A stretch of 64,000 bases of DNA, taken from contig CM054134.1 in assembly GCA_028751875.1 (NCBI GenBank), positions 69,484,526-69,548,525 on the forward strand, read 5' to 3'. Origin of the DNA: Rapana venosa. Lineage: Eukaryota > Mollusca > Gastropoda > Neogastropoda > Muricidae. A program made the translations under genes and the position numbers. The notes below the pieces were generated by a model. It did no database searches and was not told the origin of the DNA. It saw only the letters and a list, made by a program, of their open reading frames with translations. This document shows, piece after piece, positions 22,621-33,371 of the stretch (the first letter of the stretch is position 1; every line of letters starts with the position of its first letter).

Positions 22621-22656
<36 letters not shown>

Positions 22657-22740
22657 ACTGGCCGCATACGCAAAATCTCACCATTGGTGAACCTTAAGAG
22701 GTCTAGCCCAGGAACACGAAAAGAAATAATTCCATCAACT
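22490..22740. repeat. Family D repeat containing a 35-nt poly-G
   Basis: 'GTGTTTAGACATCATTCCTG', 'AATATGGCTGCCTTCATGAT', then exactly 35 G (22621-22655), then 'GCCGCATACGCAAAATCTCA' and 'CATTGGTGAACC'. The G-run sits at the position of short G or C runs in other D copies. Confidence 0.8.
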
Positions 22741-22997
22741 GCAAAATGAACTCTGCCTTGTTGTTGTCATTGTTGTTAAATGTTAACTATCCTCATTCTT
22801 ATCTATAGCCTGAAAAGAATGGGCTTTGCTGAATTCAACATGTCCATGGACACACGATCTGAAGATTTGGTGCATCGCCCCCAACAACTCCCTAAAGAGT
22901 TACAGGAAAAGTCAGCGTATTATCATCCGCAGGAAAGTCGGGTTTTTTTCCTTTTACTAATGTTACGAAACTGTTTGATATCAGTCAATTGCTTCCC

Positions 22998-23735
22998 CTG
23001 TGGGGATGCAGAGGGGGCCTCTCAGTATTAATAGTATCCCCACAGTCTAGAAAATCTCCCTCTTTTCTATCCCTCTCGCTCTGTTTCTGTTTCTTCCTGT
23101 CACCTCCTTCTTGTCTATTTTCTGCCTTCTTGGTCCATTCTCCTGCTTCCCCCAACCCCCCTCCCCCAAGAAAGACTTATAAAAGATAACAGTTTTCTCC
23201 TACGCCGAGGTGGAATGCACTAGGCCTATAACTCGTCAGGTGCTTAACCCCAGCGCAACGCATTTTCGCTCATATGACAGACAACATAAGTGCTTTTTCC
23301 ATTATCTTCGATATAAAAGAATTTAAAAAAATATAAACAAAAGGTTTTAAAAAAATTATTATTCTTTTATATCGAGGATAATGGAATAAACATTCATGTG
23401 CATTTTTACATCCAGTTCCCGTGTGTGTGCGGTTTTGTAAATTCTGTAATCTGTTCCCACCGGCACACAATGGCCTACTCTTACCAAAAGCGGAACAGGA
23501 TTTAACGTGTGCGCAAGATGTTCTACGTGCGTTCGCACACGGGGCCTCGGTTTATAGTCTCATCCGAAGGACTTTTTGGGGAGAGTGGAGTCTGCACTGA
23601 TGTTAACTCCAGAGGAAAATATCACCTTGAACGGGATTCGAACCCGGGTCGTCAGATTGCGAGTGCATTGATCTAACCACCAGGCTATCCCGTTCCCCCA
23701 GTTGCTGTCTTGAGCGTTCGACGAAGAAGTCAAAC
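22998..23735 (+). mobile_element. SINE-like family F, copy F3, split by SINE A pair
   Basis: The main body is 22998-23286 ('TTGTCTATTTTCTGCCTTCT', 'ACGCATTTTCGCTCATATGA'). Its tail 'GTTGCTGTCTTGAGCGTTCG' reappears at 23701-23735. The intervening 414 bp are SINE A sequence (23287-23699). Confidence 0.8.
23287..23699 (-). mobile_element. SINE family A full copy (minus) with an inverted tail fragment
   Basis: 23355-23699 is a complete minus-strand SINE A with head 'CCAGGCTATCCCGTTCCCCC' on the plus strand. 23287-23330 is only the last about 45 bp of a SINE A in the opposite orientation ('CCATTATCTTCGATATAAAA'). Together they make an inverted pair joined tail to tail by an A/T-rich spacer. Confidence 0.88.
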
Positions 23736-24287
23736 GCTTTCTCAGCCAGTGTTACTTTTGAGGGTATATCATGTTGTCTTCCTGCAGGGGTAAAGGCGAA
23801 TGGTTTTTTTCCTGGTCAACTATGTGGGATCCAGGTAAAACTAAATACGTCCATGTGTCTGTGTTTCATCAGCATCCATGGATGCACTGAAAATGCCAGG
23901 TAAGGATCAGACCTGAGTGGGTTAAAACAAAACAGGCAGCTTTTGATCTTTCTCTGTCCCCCCTCCCTCTTCACGTTGAAGGGAAATAGGAAAGGTGAGT
24001 GTAGGCGAGGAGGAAAAACTATTTTTGCAGCGTTTTATTGGTTACAAAACATTTCTGCTTGGCAATACTGATGTTCCCACTCACGCGCGCGTGCGCAGGC
24101 ATTCACACACGTTGTGTGATTGCGAGTGTGTTATTGCACGTGCGTGCGTGTGTGTATGCGTGTGCGCACGCACCCACGCAGGCACACACACAGAGTTTTG
24201 TTCATCTGTAAAAAAGGGCGTATATTTCTCTAAAAGTCACGTGTTGGAATATATTTCTTGAACGCTGGCATATCGAATTATAGAAGC

Positions 24288-24520
<233 letters not shown>

Positions 24521-24538
24521 AATTGACCAATTGACAAA

Positions 24539-24544
24539 ATTTAT
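24539..24544 (-). terminator. Candidate poly(A) signal for the minus-strand ORF
   Basis: TTTATT on the plus strand is AATAAA on the minus strand, about 205 nt beyond the stop codon of the ORF at 24751-25616. It is a plausible 3' end, but a 6-mer alone is weak evidence. Confidence 0.35.
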
Positions 24545-24750
24545 TGCTATTTACCAATCAAGCCATATAGTGCTGCGCAGTAACAAACGATATCCAACGC
24601 AACCCGATTACAATGTCATGGAAACCATGGCAGTAGTGGTATGTACATCAAGATTGGATACATTATTGTCTGTGTCTCAAGTGTCTCAATTTCAAAACAG
24701 CCTTTCCTTTTCCAGTCTACAGCCATGAAGTCAGCCCATGCAAGACGGGA

Positions 24751-25616
24751 TCAGGTCCCGAAGATGATGTAATTCCTGCTCAGCAGTGCTGCTTGTTGTG
24801 TGTTAGTACACTGCTTCCCTTTAGGAAGTCTGGCAAGCCTGACATGTTCTTCTGGCAACATGTTTTTCTCTTCTTGCTTGATGTACCAGAACACACACTT
24901 AGATTGCTCGCCAGGATCTCCATTCCAAGAGTATTCCAGGGCGATGTCATCTGATTCACACATCACAATGTTTTGATTGCCTGAACTATGTACCACCACC
25001 TTTCGAAACCATGCGTTTCTCTTGCTGTCCCGAAACCGCTGCACACGTTTGTCAGTTAGAGTAGACACATACTGTTTCACAATACCAGTATCAGAGTCAT
25101 CCACTGTGCAGCCAACTGTCAGCTCTTCCTGCACATCAGACGCCTCAGAAGACACACCGATCTTGCTGTCTGTTGCTGGATCACACAGTAGATCAAGTGA
25201 ATCTGGTGTGGCTGAGGCATTCACTGCACTGCTGACACACAGCTCTGTGTATACACTGGTTTGTTTTTCTTCTGTTTCCACATCGAGCAGGGAGTCAATG
25301 TTACACAAGACCGGCTCTTCCAAGACACTGTCATTGTCACATTGTCGACTTGTCTGTCTTTCTTGGTGTTGTCTGCTTCTTTGGAAATCCCGACGTATTT
25401 GACATGGGGGTTTCTTGCAATAGTACTGAACTCGGGAGTTAGGGTTCAGCACTGGGTCCGCCATTTCTGTTGACACTGACTTGTCAGCTGGCTTCATTCG
25501 CAAGACGAACACAACGCTGCCCTCTCCCCCGCGACTTTCCAACTCGATACGACGTTGTCGATCAGCAGGGCGTTTAAAGTTGTTATTACAGTTGCTGGAA
25601 GGCCAGTAACTGACAT
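24751..25616 (-). pseudogene. Unrecognised single-exon ORF with an apparent 1-base frameshift near its N-terminus
   Basis: From about 25530 down to 24751 one minus-strand frame is open for more than 255 codons and ends 'YIIFGT'. The open frame extends upstream to a TAG near 25623 without a good ATG. A different frame starts with ATG at 25616 (MSVTGLPATV) and runs to 'SSWKVAG' at the G5 run (C5 on the plus strand, 25526-25530). One extra G there would join it smoothly to 'EGSVVFVLRMKP' of the long frame, giving about 288 residues. A basic segment containing 'KKPPCQIRRDFQRSR' follows, then an acidic Ser/Asp-rich middle and a C-terminal part with 'WFRKVVVHSSG'. The overall layout (a short W-containing domain, then K/R-P-P/S-x-x-R-R-D) reminds me of a lineage-expanded, possibly transposon-associated invertebrate family, but I cannot name it. 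The break may be real or a homopolymer error. Function unknown. Confidence 0.5.
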
Positions 25617-25694
25617 TTTGAAGCTAAAATGCAAAAAATTGCAGCAGCTTACTAACAGCACACCTGTTCAGTTCTCCTCCCATCACGTCCCCGC

Positions 25695-25779
<85 letters not shown>

Positions 25780-26230
25780 CTTGTGAACACAAACTGGTAC
25801 ATATCACAAAATAACAAGTGACAGGGGTTCTTTTTTTTTAAAGCAGAAATTGGTGGTGAGGAAGGAAAAAAAATACCAGTGAAATTGTATGGTAGTTATC
25901 TTGCCAGTTGTCACGAAAGAGAAGAGATTACAACAGTTTGAAGCCCTACGTACGAAAACATGCAGAACATCTTGTATAGCCGTTTTGGGGGGATGATGTA
26001 TGTCTATAAATCCTGTTAAAAAAAAAAAGTATTTATCAGTCATTTCTCAAAGCCAATAGTGATGTCTCCCATCTCGTGTATCACACACAGCACAGTTTAA
26101 AATGACGGGTATCAATGGCTCGAAGTGGATTTCAGGATTCAGTGATGAATGCCATATTCCATACATGAATGCTGAATATACACAGCTGATTCTATAACCC
26201 TGTACAAAGATCTCATTTATTTATCATTGT
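25695..26230. other. (GA)n tract, then no gene recognised
   Basis: (GA)n lies at 25695-25780, just upstream of the minus-strand ORF. The remaining 440 bp are AT-rich, with no splice-bounded ORF and no repeat family seen elsewhere in the window. Confidence 0.6.
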
Positions 26231-26243
26231 AGCCCCTCTGTTT

Positions 26244-26540
26244 GGGGACAGGATAGCTCAGTGGTCAGAGCGCTCGCTTTTCCCCAGCTAAGGTTAAGCA
26301 GCATCGAGCGTGGTTACCACTTGGATGGGTGACCGTTCGTTTGTGCGCCTTGGCCTCAGCACAGTCCCCCAGGTCACCCAGCTGTAAGTGGGTACCTGCC
26401 CCTTTAGGGTCAGGGAAGGTAAAGCAGCGAGGGAGAGGAGACGGGCGCCGCCGCCCTCAATGCGCAGGCCCTTTGAGAAGTTCTCTGATGCTTCACTACC
26501 CTACGACCACATAGAATATGGGACACCTCTACCTTTACTC
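26244..26540 (+). mobile_element. SINE family B with about 12-bp TSD
   Basis: Head 'GGGGACAGGATAGCTCAGTG'. The 5S-like segment at about 26283-26337 includes 'ACTTGGATGGGTGACCG'. The tail is 'ACACCTCTACCTTTACTC'. It is flanked by AGCCCCTCTGTT (26231-26242) and AGCCCCCTCTGTT (26541-26553), a duplication differing by one C. Confidence 0.92.
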
Positions 26541-26625
26541 AGCCCCCTCTGTTGATAAAGACTGTGGCCTTACGTGAATAAAGCATCTAAAGTCTGACAC
26601 AAACCAAAACAAGGATCTCGTTTCA

Positions 26626-27090
26626 ATGTCTGCACATTTCAAATGGAACTGGAAAAGGAAGGCACGAGGCAAGAGCAGGGGGACAAGCATATCAGCTTGT
26701 CTGAGACCAAGACCATCAACAAGGCTGAGCAGCAAAGCAAGTGAAAACAACGACCTCCACACTACAACAGGTCAGACCCTTTCTACCTGCTGCCACCACA
26801 GGTGTGGGTCTGTGTCATCTGGCTCAAAACAAAACACTACTCCCCAAATTACTACCATTATGCACATGAAATTTCGCTTCGGCCACACAGAAGAGTGCCC
26901 TTGCAAAATTGCAGCTAGACAAGCAGAAGAGAGGGTGCAGTTCCATCCGCCACATGAGGTACTCCGAAACAGGATCTGGCCTGACCCGCCCCAGTTACTG
27001 GCCAAGAAGCTGTATGGACTTGAAGGATCTGCAGTGTTCTGCTGCCTTCAGTGCAGAGACTGAGCTATCCCTCTGGCGAGGAAAAAAAAG
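26626..27090 (+). mobile_element. LINE ORF2 C-terminal remnant (second type)
   Basis: The translation includes 'MHMKFRFGHTEECPCK', 'LRNRIWPDPPQLLAKKLYG' and 'SAVFC', with the next frame restoring 'TAAF'. This is the C-terminal C-x-C / I-W-P region of a non-LTR element. It differs from the type at 39128 and 8145, and no RT core remains. A frame change near 27045 shows it is inactive. Confidence 0.65.
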
Positions 27091-27364
27091 AAAGGAAAAT
27101 TCCGAATTGTCTTTTCTTATAACAAGAGTATCATGCAACTGTGGCTTACTTGATGGACAGGGGCAGGGGTGGATATGGGGGATGGGGACAGGGCTAGTTA
27201 CAAGAACCTCATTCTAGACTCTTTTGCTGTAGACTTTAAATATGCTAAATCCCACTAAGTCTGTTGCGGAAATTATATTGTGGGCAGACATAAGAACGCA
27301 TTTGGCAACTAAAAGCAGTGAGTTACTAGAAAAGAGTAGCATGAACCGAGGGTCCTAACTTTAA

Positions 27365-27830
27365 CTGCTCAAAAAACTTAGCCGTGAAAGACAGACAGGC
27401 AGCTGATAACCACAGGGTATGTGCTTTAAAACGAAATTTCCCACGCTATATTTGCTTGCAGAGAAAACAATGCAAACAGTGAAAAATGGTCAGACACATA
27501 ATATGGATTCTCGTTCAGGCCTGGGGCCACAGCAACACTGGTGAGCAGGGCAATCAGTCCACATCAAACACAAGCTGCAGGCTAATTTCTTTTTCCATTT
27601 GTTGAACAGCGGTGGGGGCATCTATCTCACCATGAAATCTCCTGCAAGCTGATGTTGTTTGATATCAGCTAAAAAAAAAACCCAACAAACCCACAGTATC
27701 ATTGTGAGCAAGAGTTGATTTGGAAGGTTCATTATATCCTCCTACAGAAATGGAGTCTAGGCTTTTTACTGATGATCATCTACAGAGGGGATGGACTCTG
27801 AACTGTCATTGTGTGGTTCGAAGTACCCTG
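27365..27830 (+). repeat. Family I dispersed repeat, copy 1
   Basis: Blocks shared with 31270-31810 in the same order: 'GAAAGACAGACAGGCAG', 'TTTCCCACGCTATATTTGC', 'CAAGCTGCAGGCTA', 'GCTGATGTTGTTTGATATCA' and 'GAACTGTCATTGTGTG'. No conserved ORF exists across copies. Confidence 0.75.
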
Positions 27831-27936
27831 GCAATAAATATACTGTATTTTCTAAAAACCAATGTGGTCTTTGTGAATTGACTAGCAGCAACTACCTTCA
27901 TTTTTCATGTTGATTTAGTTTCTGTAATGCATGGCA

Positions 27937-28231
27937 ATGGGACGGGATAGCTCAGTGGTCAGAGCACCCCCTTTCCGCACCTAAGGTTAAGCAGCATCGA
28001 GCGTGGTTACCACTTGGATGGGTGACTGTTTGTGCGCCTTGGCGTCAGTACAGTCCCCCAGTTCACCCAGCTGTAAATGGGTACCTGCCTCTTTAGGGTC
28101 AGGGAAGGTAAACCTGCAAGGGAGAGGAGATGGGTACCACCCTCAATATGCTGGCCCTTTGAGAAGCTGAGGTCTCTGATGCCTCACTCCCCTACGACCA
28201 CATTGGTTATGGGACACCTTTCACCTTTACC
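27937..28231 (+). mobile_element. SINE family B with 12-bp TSD
   Basis: Target duplication TAATGCATGGCA at 27925-27936 and 28232-28243. Head 'GGGACGGGATAGCTCAGTGG' is followed by 'GTTAAGCAGCATCGAGCGTG' and 'ACTTGGATGGGTGACTG', ending in 'CACCTTTCACCTTTAC'. Confidence 0.95.
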
Positions 28232-28539
28232 TAATGCATGGCAGAGAACAGGATGCGAAAGCATTACGTCATTTAAGCTATTTTTAATCAGTCCAAAGCT
28301 GGCGTTTCTATCTGTTTGAAACATAATGGCAAAAGGTGGGACGTTTCTAACATTAATTAAAGCTCAAACTAGATGGCGGGGATTGGCATGCTCTTCTCAC
28401 ACAGACCAAAAAATAAGAGAGATGAATAAAAATGTAAATTAGTCCTGGATTTTAAACTTACCTTCAATTCAAGCCCAGGGGTGTCAAAAAACCAGCATAC
28501 AGGGCAACTAGAGCACATAAACTATTAATTTTTATTTAA

Positions 28540-29935
28540 TCTTTTATTTCGAAGATAATGAAATAAGCACTCATGTGCTTTTTTTCACATTGAGTCCCCG
28601 TGTATATGCACTTTTGTCAATTTTGTCATCTTTTCCTACCACCACACAATGGCCTACTCTTCCGTAAAATGGAACAGGTTTTAACGTGAGGGCAAAATGA
28701 TCTGCGTTCATTCGCACACAGGACAGTGGTTTATAGTCTCATCCGAAGGACTTTTAGGGGGAGGTGGAGTAAGCACTGATGCATCACTATGGCTTTCTAC
28801 CATTGTTCATCACCATCATCCAGCAGCTGTATGAAGATGCCACCTGTCAAGTCATTCATGACGGGAAATTGAGGGAACCCTTCTCCATAAAGACCAGTGT
28901 TTGTCAGGGCTGTCTGTTGTCGCCAACCATCTTCCTGTTGGTGGTTGACTGGATAATGCGGCAGGCCACAGCAGGCAGGAAAACCGGTATACCGTGGACC
29001 CTTATGAAGCATCTGGAAGACCTGGACTTTATAGACGACATCAGCCTTCTCTCCCACAGGCAGCAAGACGCACAAGAGAAGCTCTGTCGTGCTGCTGAAG
29101 AAGCTGAAAAGACTGGCCTCCAAATCAACATCGGGAAGACGGAGATCATGAGGGTGAACAACAAAACACATGACCCAGTGCGACTGCAGCAAGAAACCAT
29201 CAAAGAAGTCGACAAGTTCACATACCTGGGCAGTGTCGTCAGTAAAGATGGGGGAACAGATGAAGACATCAAGTGCCGAATCAACAAAGCCCGTCACGCC
29301 TTCAACACCCTTCGGCCAATTTGGAGGTCAACAGCCCTCTCATCCCACAACAAGATCTTCAACACCAACTTCAAGTCAGTCCTACTTTACTGCTCAGAAA
29401 CCTGGCCAGTAACAAAGTCCATCACCCACAAACTCCAGCCTACTTTACAAGCAAATGCCTCAGGAACATCCTCAATATCAGGTGGCCAGAAGTCATCTCC
29501 AACAAACAACTGTGGGACAGGACCAGACACACCCCAATTGAGTCCATGATCAAACAAAGGAAATGGGGATAGATAGGCCATACACTCAGCAAGCCTGCTT
29601 CAAGGGTCACCAGGCAGGCCCTTGACTGGAATCCACAAGGGAAGTGGAAGGTTGGTTGACCAAAACAGACCCTGTGCAGAAGCTTTGCCACAAAGATGAA
29701 GGCAGCTGGAATGACAAGCGCTGAGATGAAGAGGATCTCCTAGAACAGAGTTCCTTGGAGAGGCATTGTTGGGGCCCTGTGTTCCCCAGGGAATCAAGAG
29801 GCATAAGTCAAGTAAGCCAGGAGTCCTACTGATGTTAGCTCCAGGGGAAAATATCCCCTTGAAAGGGATTGGAACATGGGTCAGCAGATCACGAGCCCAA
29901 TGTACAACACTCTAATCCAACAGACCATCCTGCTC
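28540..29935 (-). mobile_element. SINE family A, split by LINE insertion
   Basis: The 3' part (28540-28781, 'TTTATAGTCTCATCCGAAGG') and the head part (29828-29935, 'TGTTAGCTCCAGGGGAAAAT', 'ATCACGAGCCCAATG') make one SINE A on the minus strand. The junctions carry ACTGATG on both sides. Confidence 0.85.
28782..29827 (+). mobile_element. Truncated non-LTR retrotransposon, reverse transcriptase remnant, 7-bp TSD
   Basis: A 5'-truncated LINE flanked by ACTGATG (28775-28781 and 29828-29834). The translation shows RT landmarks in order: 'TSVCQGCLLSP' (QGC-x-LSP block), 'LDFIDDISLLS' (normally F-A-D-D; both aspartates are kept, with Ile before them), 'GKTEIMRV' and 'FTYLGSVVS' (thumb boundary). A frameshift near 29440 moves the frame to 'FTSKCLRNILNIRWPEVIS', which is then stopped near 29572. 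Farther on, recognisable C-terminal pieces ('ALDWNPQGKW', 'PKQT') occur with more stops. The endonuclease domain is absent. It is a dead copy of the endonuclease-RT type common in invertebrates; I do not assign a clade. Confidence 0.93.
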
Positions 29936-30594
29936 CCATGCTGGAAGCATGATTGGTTTGTTTTTGTTTTTGGTTTGTTTGTTGTTGTTGTTGTTGTTGT
30001 TGTTTTGGTTTGTTGTTGTTGTTGGGTGTTTTTTTGCAGTTTCCCTTTTTCACAAAGTTATTTTCACAGCAGGCTCAGCATCTATTGTGAAGTTATCTGT
30101 TTGCAAACTGCTGTTTGATGTCATCAAAACAGGGTTGGTTTAATTTAACAGGCTTACGATTCTCATTTGTCACCAGATCAAAGTAGTATTCTTTTGCATT
30201 CATTGGTCATGTGTTATGAGAACACCATGCTTGCTATCTAGTGATGTGTGTTCTGTGGCTAAGAATCTGATAGGTTGAAGTAAAAGATATTCTTGATCAC
30301 TTACTGGTTTTTGCTTGCTTGTTTGGGTTGTTTGTTATTTGTTTGATTTTGTTTGTGTGTGTTGGGGGGGGGGGTTGTTGTTGTTTATTGGTTTGTCTGC
30401 TTGTTTGTTGGTTTCTAGAAAAGACGTGGTGAGTTATAAGCAAGGAAAGATGAGCTTTTTTGGTTGAGAATCCATCTTTGAAAAATGTATTGTCATAGGT
30501 CACTTTTGGGTAAAAAACAAAAACAAACCCACAACCACAGACTGTCTTGCAAGTACAGTAAATCCTACCCCACCTTTTGAATAAAAAGAGGCCT
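29936..30594. other. (GTT)n tracts and non-coding sequence
   Basis: (TTG)n-rich stretches lie at 29957-30035 and 30300-30410. Apart from the right half of the family I copy, nothing gene-like is seen. Confidence 0.6.
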
Positions 30595-31040
30595 TTGAGT
30601 GCTGACAGGAATGGATGAACAACAACAAAAACAAAGACAACAACAGCAGCAGTAGCAACAGCAGCAGCAACAACAATGAAAGAAAATAAAAAGAAAAGAA
30701 ATAGAAGAATTTTGGTTTAGTTTTTAGACATCATCATCAGAGTCGGAATATGACGACTTAAATGAATGTTAATTTGCTACCTTTGCAAAAACAAAAACAA
30801 AAACCTCACCAAAGATGAAACTCAAGAGTTGGAGCTATAAACTAAAGAAGAAAGATAAAGAAGAAGAAGAAGAAGAAGAAGAAGAGGAGGAGGAGGAGGA
30901 GGAGGAGGAGGAGAAAGGGGAGGAGGAGAAGGGGGGGGGGGGGGGGGGGGGGGGGAAGGAGGAGGAGAAGAAGAAAGAGGAGAAAGATGAGAATGGGGAG
31001 GAGGAGGAGGAGAAGGAGGAGGAGGAAGAGGAGAGTGAAA
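30595..31040. repeat. Family D repeat followed by (GAA)n/(GAG)n and 25-nt poly-G
   Basis: Family D blocks ('TTTTTAGACATCATCATCAG', 'GTCGGAATATGACGAC') occur at 30595-30840. They are followed by a purine-only tract (30855-31035) that contains 25 consecutive G (30931-30955). The Glu-rich ORF here is only the repeat. Confidence 0.8.
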
Positions 31041-31269
31041 GCCATTTTTTTCTTCTTCCAGAAATGAATGCTGGTGACACACAGCTAATTATAACTTTAG
31101 CCCAAGGATCTGGCTGGAATGTGTTAGGCTTCATACTCAACTTTGATGTCTTGTTACAGAGCCTGGAGCAAGTGTTGTGTACTGGATTTAAGGATGGACA
31201 ACACCGATTGACTACACATAATTTCACACACTAATGAAAACCCAACTATGTTCTAAATTCTTTACTATC

Positions 31270-31810
31270 AAAGCGACCAGTCCTGCAGCAAACCTTTAAA
31301 TACATAATGAAATGCAGTTTTGCCATCTCAAAGCAGTAGATAGGTTATTTGATCAGTCTAAACTAACATTTACATATTTGAGAACAAAGGAACGAAAGAC
31401 AGGCAGTAGTTAATAACTACAGAATGTGAGGCATAAACCACTATTTCCCACGCTATTTGTTTGCAGAGAGGAAAAAAAACCGGAATAAAAAGTGTTCAGA
31501 AATGTCATACCATTTCTAATTCAGACCCCGGGCAATATATAGCGCGACAAGCACGACAATCAACTCGCTTCTAATGCAAGCTGGAGGCTAGGTTTTTGTT
31601 TCCCATCCATTTGTTTAACAGTGGGTATCTCATCATTCAATCTCTCGTGGGCTGATGCTGTTTGTTATCAGCAATGAACAGTGTCAGTGTGAGCTAGAGT
31701 TGGTTAAAACAGGCTTATTATCTCTTTCTAACAGGGATTTGAGTTTATGCTTTTAAATGCTGATCAGTTCGGAGCCAGAATGAACTGCCATTGTGTGTGA
31801 TCAGAACCGT
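31270..31810 (+). repeat. Family I dispersed repeat, copy 3
   Basis: 'GGAACGAAAGACAGGCAGTA', 'GCAAGCTGGAGGCTAG', 'GGGCTGATGCTGTTTGTTAT' and 'GAACTGCCATTGTGTGTG' parallel copy 1. Confidence 0.75.
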
Positions 31811-32021
31811 TGGGTATAAAAAGATTTTTTTAAATGAATGAATGACTGAATAGATAGATGAATGAATGCACATCATGTACCAGGTAAGGCTATATTTCGC
31901 TTAATGGACGTTGAAATTTGGGAACAGCAGGTTTGTATGTTGTTTTATTGGTCTGTAGGCTAATACATTGTGGGAGAGAGAGAAAGACTGGAATAGAATA
32001 ACACGCTTTTCTCCAGAAGTT

Positions 32022-32355
32022 GTGTGCCGGGGGGCTTGTCAGTATAAATAGCATCCCCACCTTCTAGAAATTCTGAACAGGAATTCCCTCTTTTCTATCT
32101 CTCTCTTTATTTCTACCTTGCTCCTTCTCTTCTTGTGACCTCTTTCTTGTTTATTTTCTACCTTCTTGGTCCATTCTCCTGACCTTTTCTTCCAGAAAAA
32201 CCCTTAAAAGATTTTTTTTTAAAACCCTCTCCCAAGTGGAAGTCAGATGTGCTGGGTCTGACTTGTCAGGCGCTTAACGGCAGAGCAACGCATTTTTGCT
32301 CCTATGACAGACAACAATAGTTGCTGTCTGAGGCTTCGACCACAACGAAGGAGAA
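32022..32355 (+). mobile_element. SINE-like family F, copy F4
   Basis: 'GTCAGTATAAATAGCATCCC', 'TTGGTCCATTCTCCTGACC', 'CTGACTTGTCAGGCGCTTAA' and the tail 'GTTGCTGTCTGAGGCTTCGA' with GAAGGAGAAGG. This is the most complete sense-strand copy for comparison with the LINE tail. Confidence 0.8.
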
Positions 32356-32773
32356 GGAGAGCATGTTTGAGAAACAAGCTTTTGAGTCGTTGATAGGATT
32401 TGTTACCGAGGCTATTCCTTCTCTTTGCGGGTGACTTTCATTTTTGCTACATCTCTTGTGGTTATTATATGGGGTGCACTTATCTACATAAGCCTAGATA
32501 CACATGACCCGATCCTAAGAAAGTGCCGAAGGCTGGATATAGAAGTTTGTTGAGATTATTGTGGGGGTAGTCTTACACCACAACTCACACAACACAATCT
32601 ACATCTTCACACAAAACAAAAAAACCAAAATCGACAAGCCTATGAGAGACAGTAGATACAAATATCACACACACACACAACTTCTCTCAAAGTCAGTGAT
32701 ACCCAGGTGGGATGAGTAAATAATGTGCATATTCTGGGTGACCCTTAAGGGCCTTTTAATCTCGTCTACATTC

Positions 32774-32820
<47 letters not shown>

Positions 32821-32882
32821 CGCACCATGCCAACAGTGTTGAGTACAAACATTAATTTCATTCCAGCCCAAGTATTTCTCAG

Positions 32883-33158
32883 GGGACGGAGATAGCTCAG
32901 TGGTCAGAGCACTCGCTTTCCCCCAGCCAATGTTAATCACATCGAGCATGGTTACCACTTGGATGGGTGACTGTTTGCGCACCTTAGCTTCAGTACAATT
33001 CACCCAGCTGTAAATGGGTACCTGCCTCTTCAGGGCCAGGGAAGGTAAAGCAGCGAGGGAAAGGAGATGGGCGCCGCCCTCAATATGCTGGCCCCTTGAG
33101 AAGTTGAGGTCTCTGATGCCTCACTACCCTACGACCACATAGAACACCTTTACCTTTA
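32883..33158 (+). mobile_element. SINE family B
   Basis: Head 'GGGACGGAGATAGCTCAGTG', diverged 5S-like segment 'ACTTGGATGGGTGACTG', body 'GCCCCTTGAGAAGTTGAGG'. No clean target duplication is seen. It is preceded by (CAA)n at 32774-32820. Confidence 0.9.
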
Positions 33159-33371
33159 AGGATTTGTTGATGCCATTGTTTCATATTGACTGCCAATGTT
33201 GTGTAATGAACACCTGTCACTGTTCTTTGGTACTGGATGCCAAAGCAAATGAGGTAAATGTCAACATGCCATATTGGAAGATGATATTCAGCTCAGGACA
33301 CTAGTACAGTGCCTGTCTTTATCCCCAGAGAATGCTGCGTTTGGTAGTTGACTGAAGGCTGAAAAGAGAAG

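Larger units (their letters stand above)
28370..30200 (+). repeat. Family I dispersed repeat, copy 2, split by nested insertions
   Basis: The left part (28370-28530, 'CAGCATACAGGGCAACTAGA') and the right part (about 30035-30200, 'TTATTTTCACAGCAGGCTCA', 'CTGCTGTTTGATGTCATC') are contiguous in the intact copy at 34900-35390. They are separated here by a SINE A that itself holds a LINE fragment. Confidence 0.75.

Noticed and set aside
27970..28030. A 5S rRNA gene
   Set aside because: Only the 3' half of the internal region is present, inside a dispersed SINE; the 5' third and the terminal stem are missing.
30815..31234. Glu-rich 139-codon ORF
   Set aside because: A purine tract with a 25-nt G-run; opposite-strand and alternate frames are equally open (Ser-, Leu- and Pro-rich).
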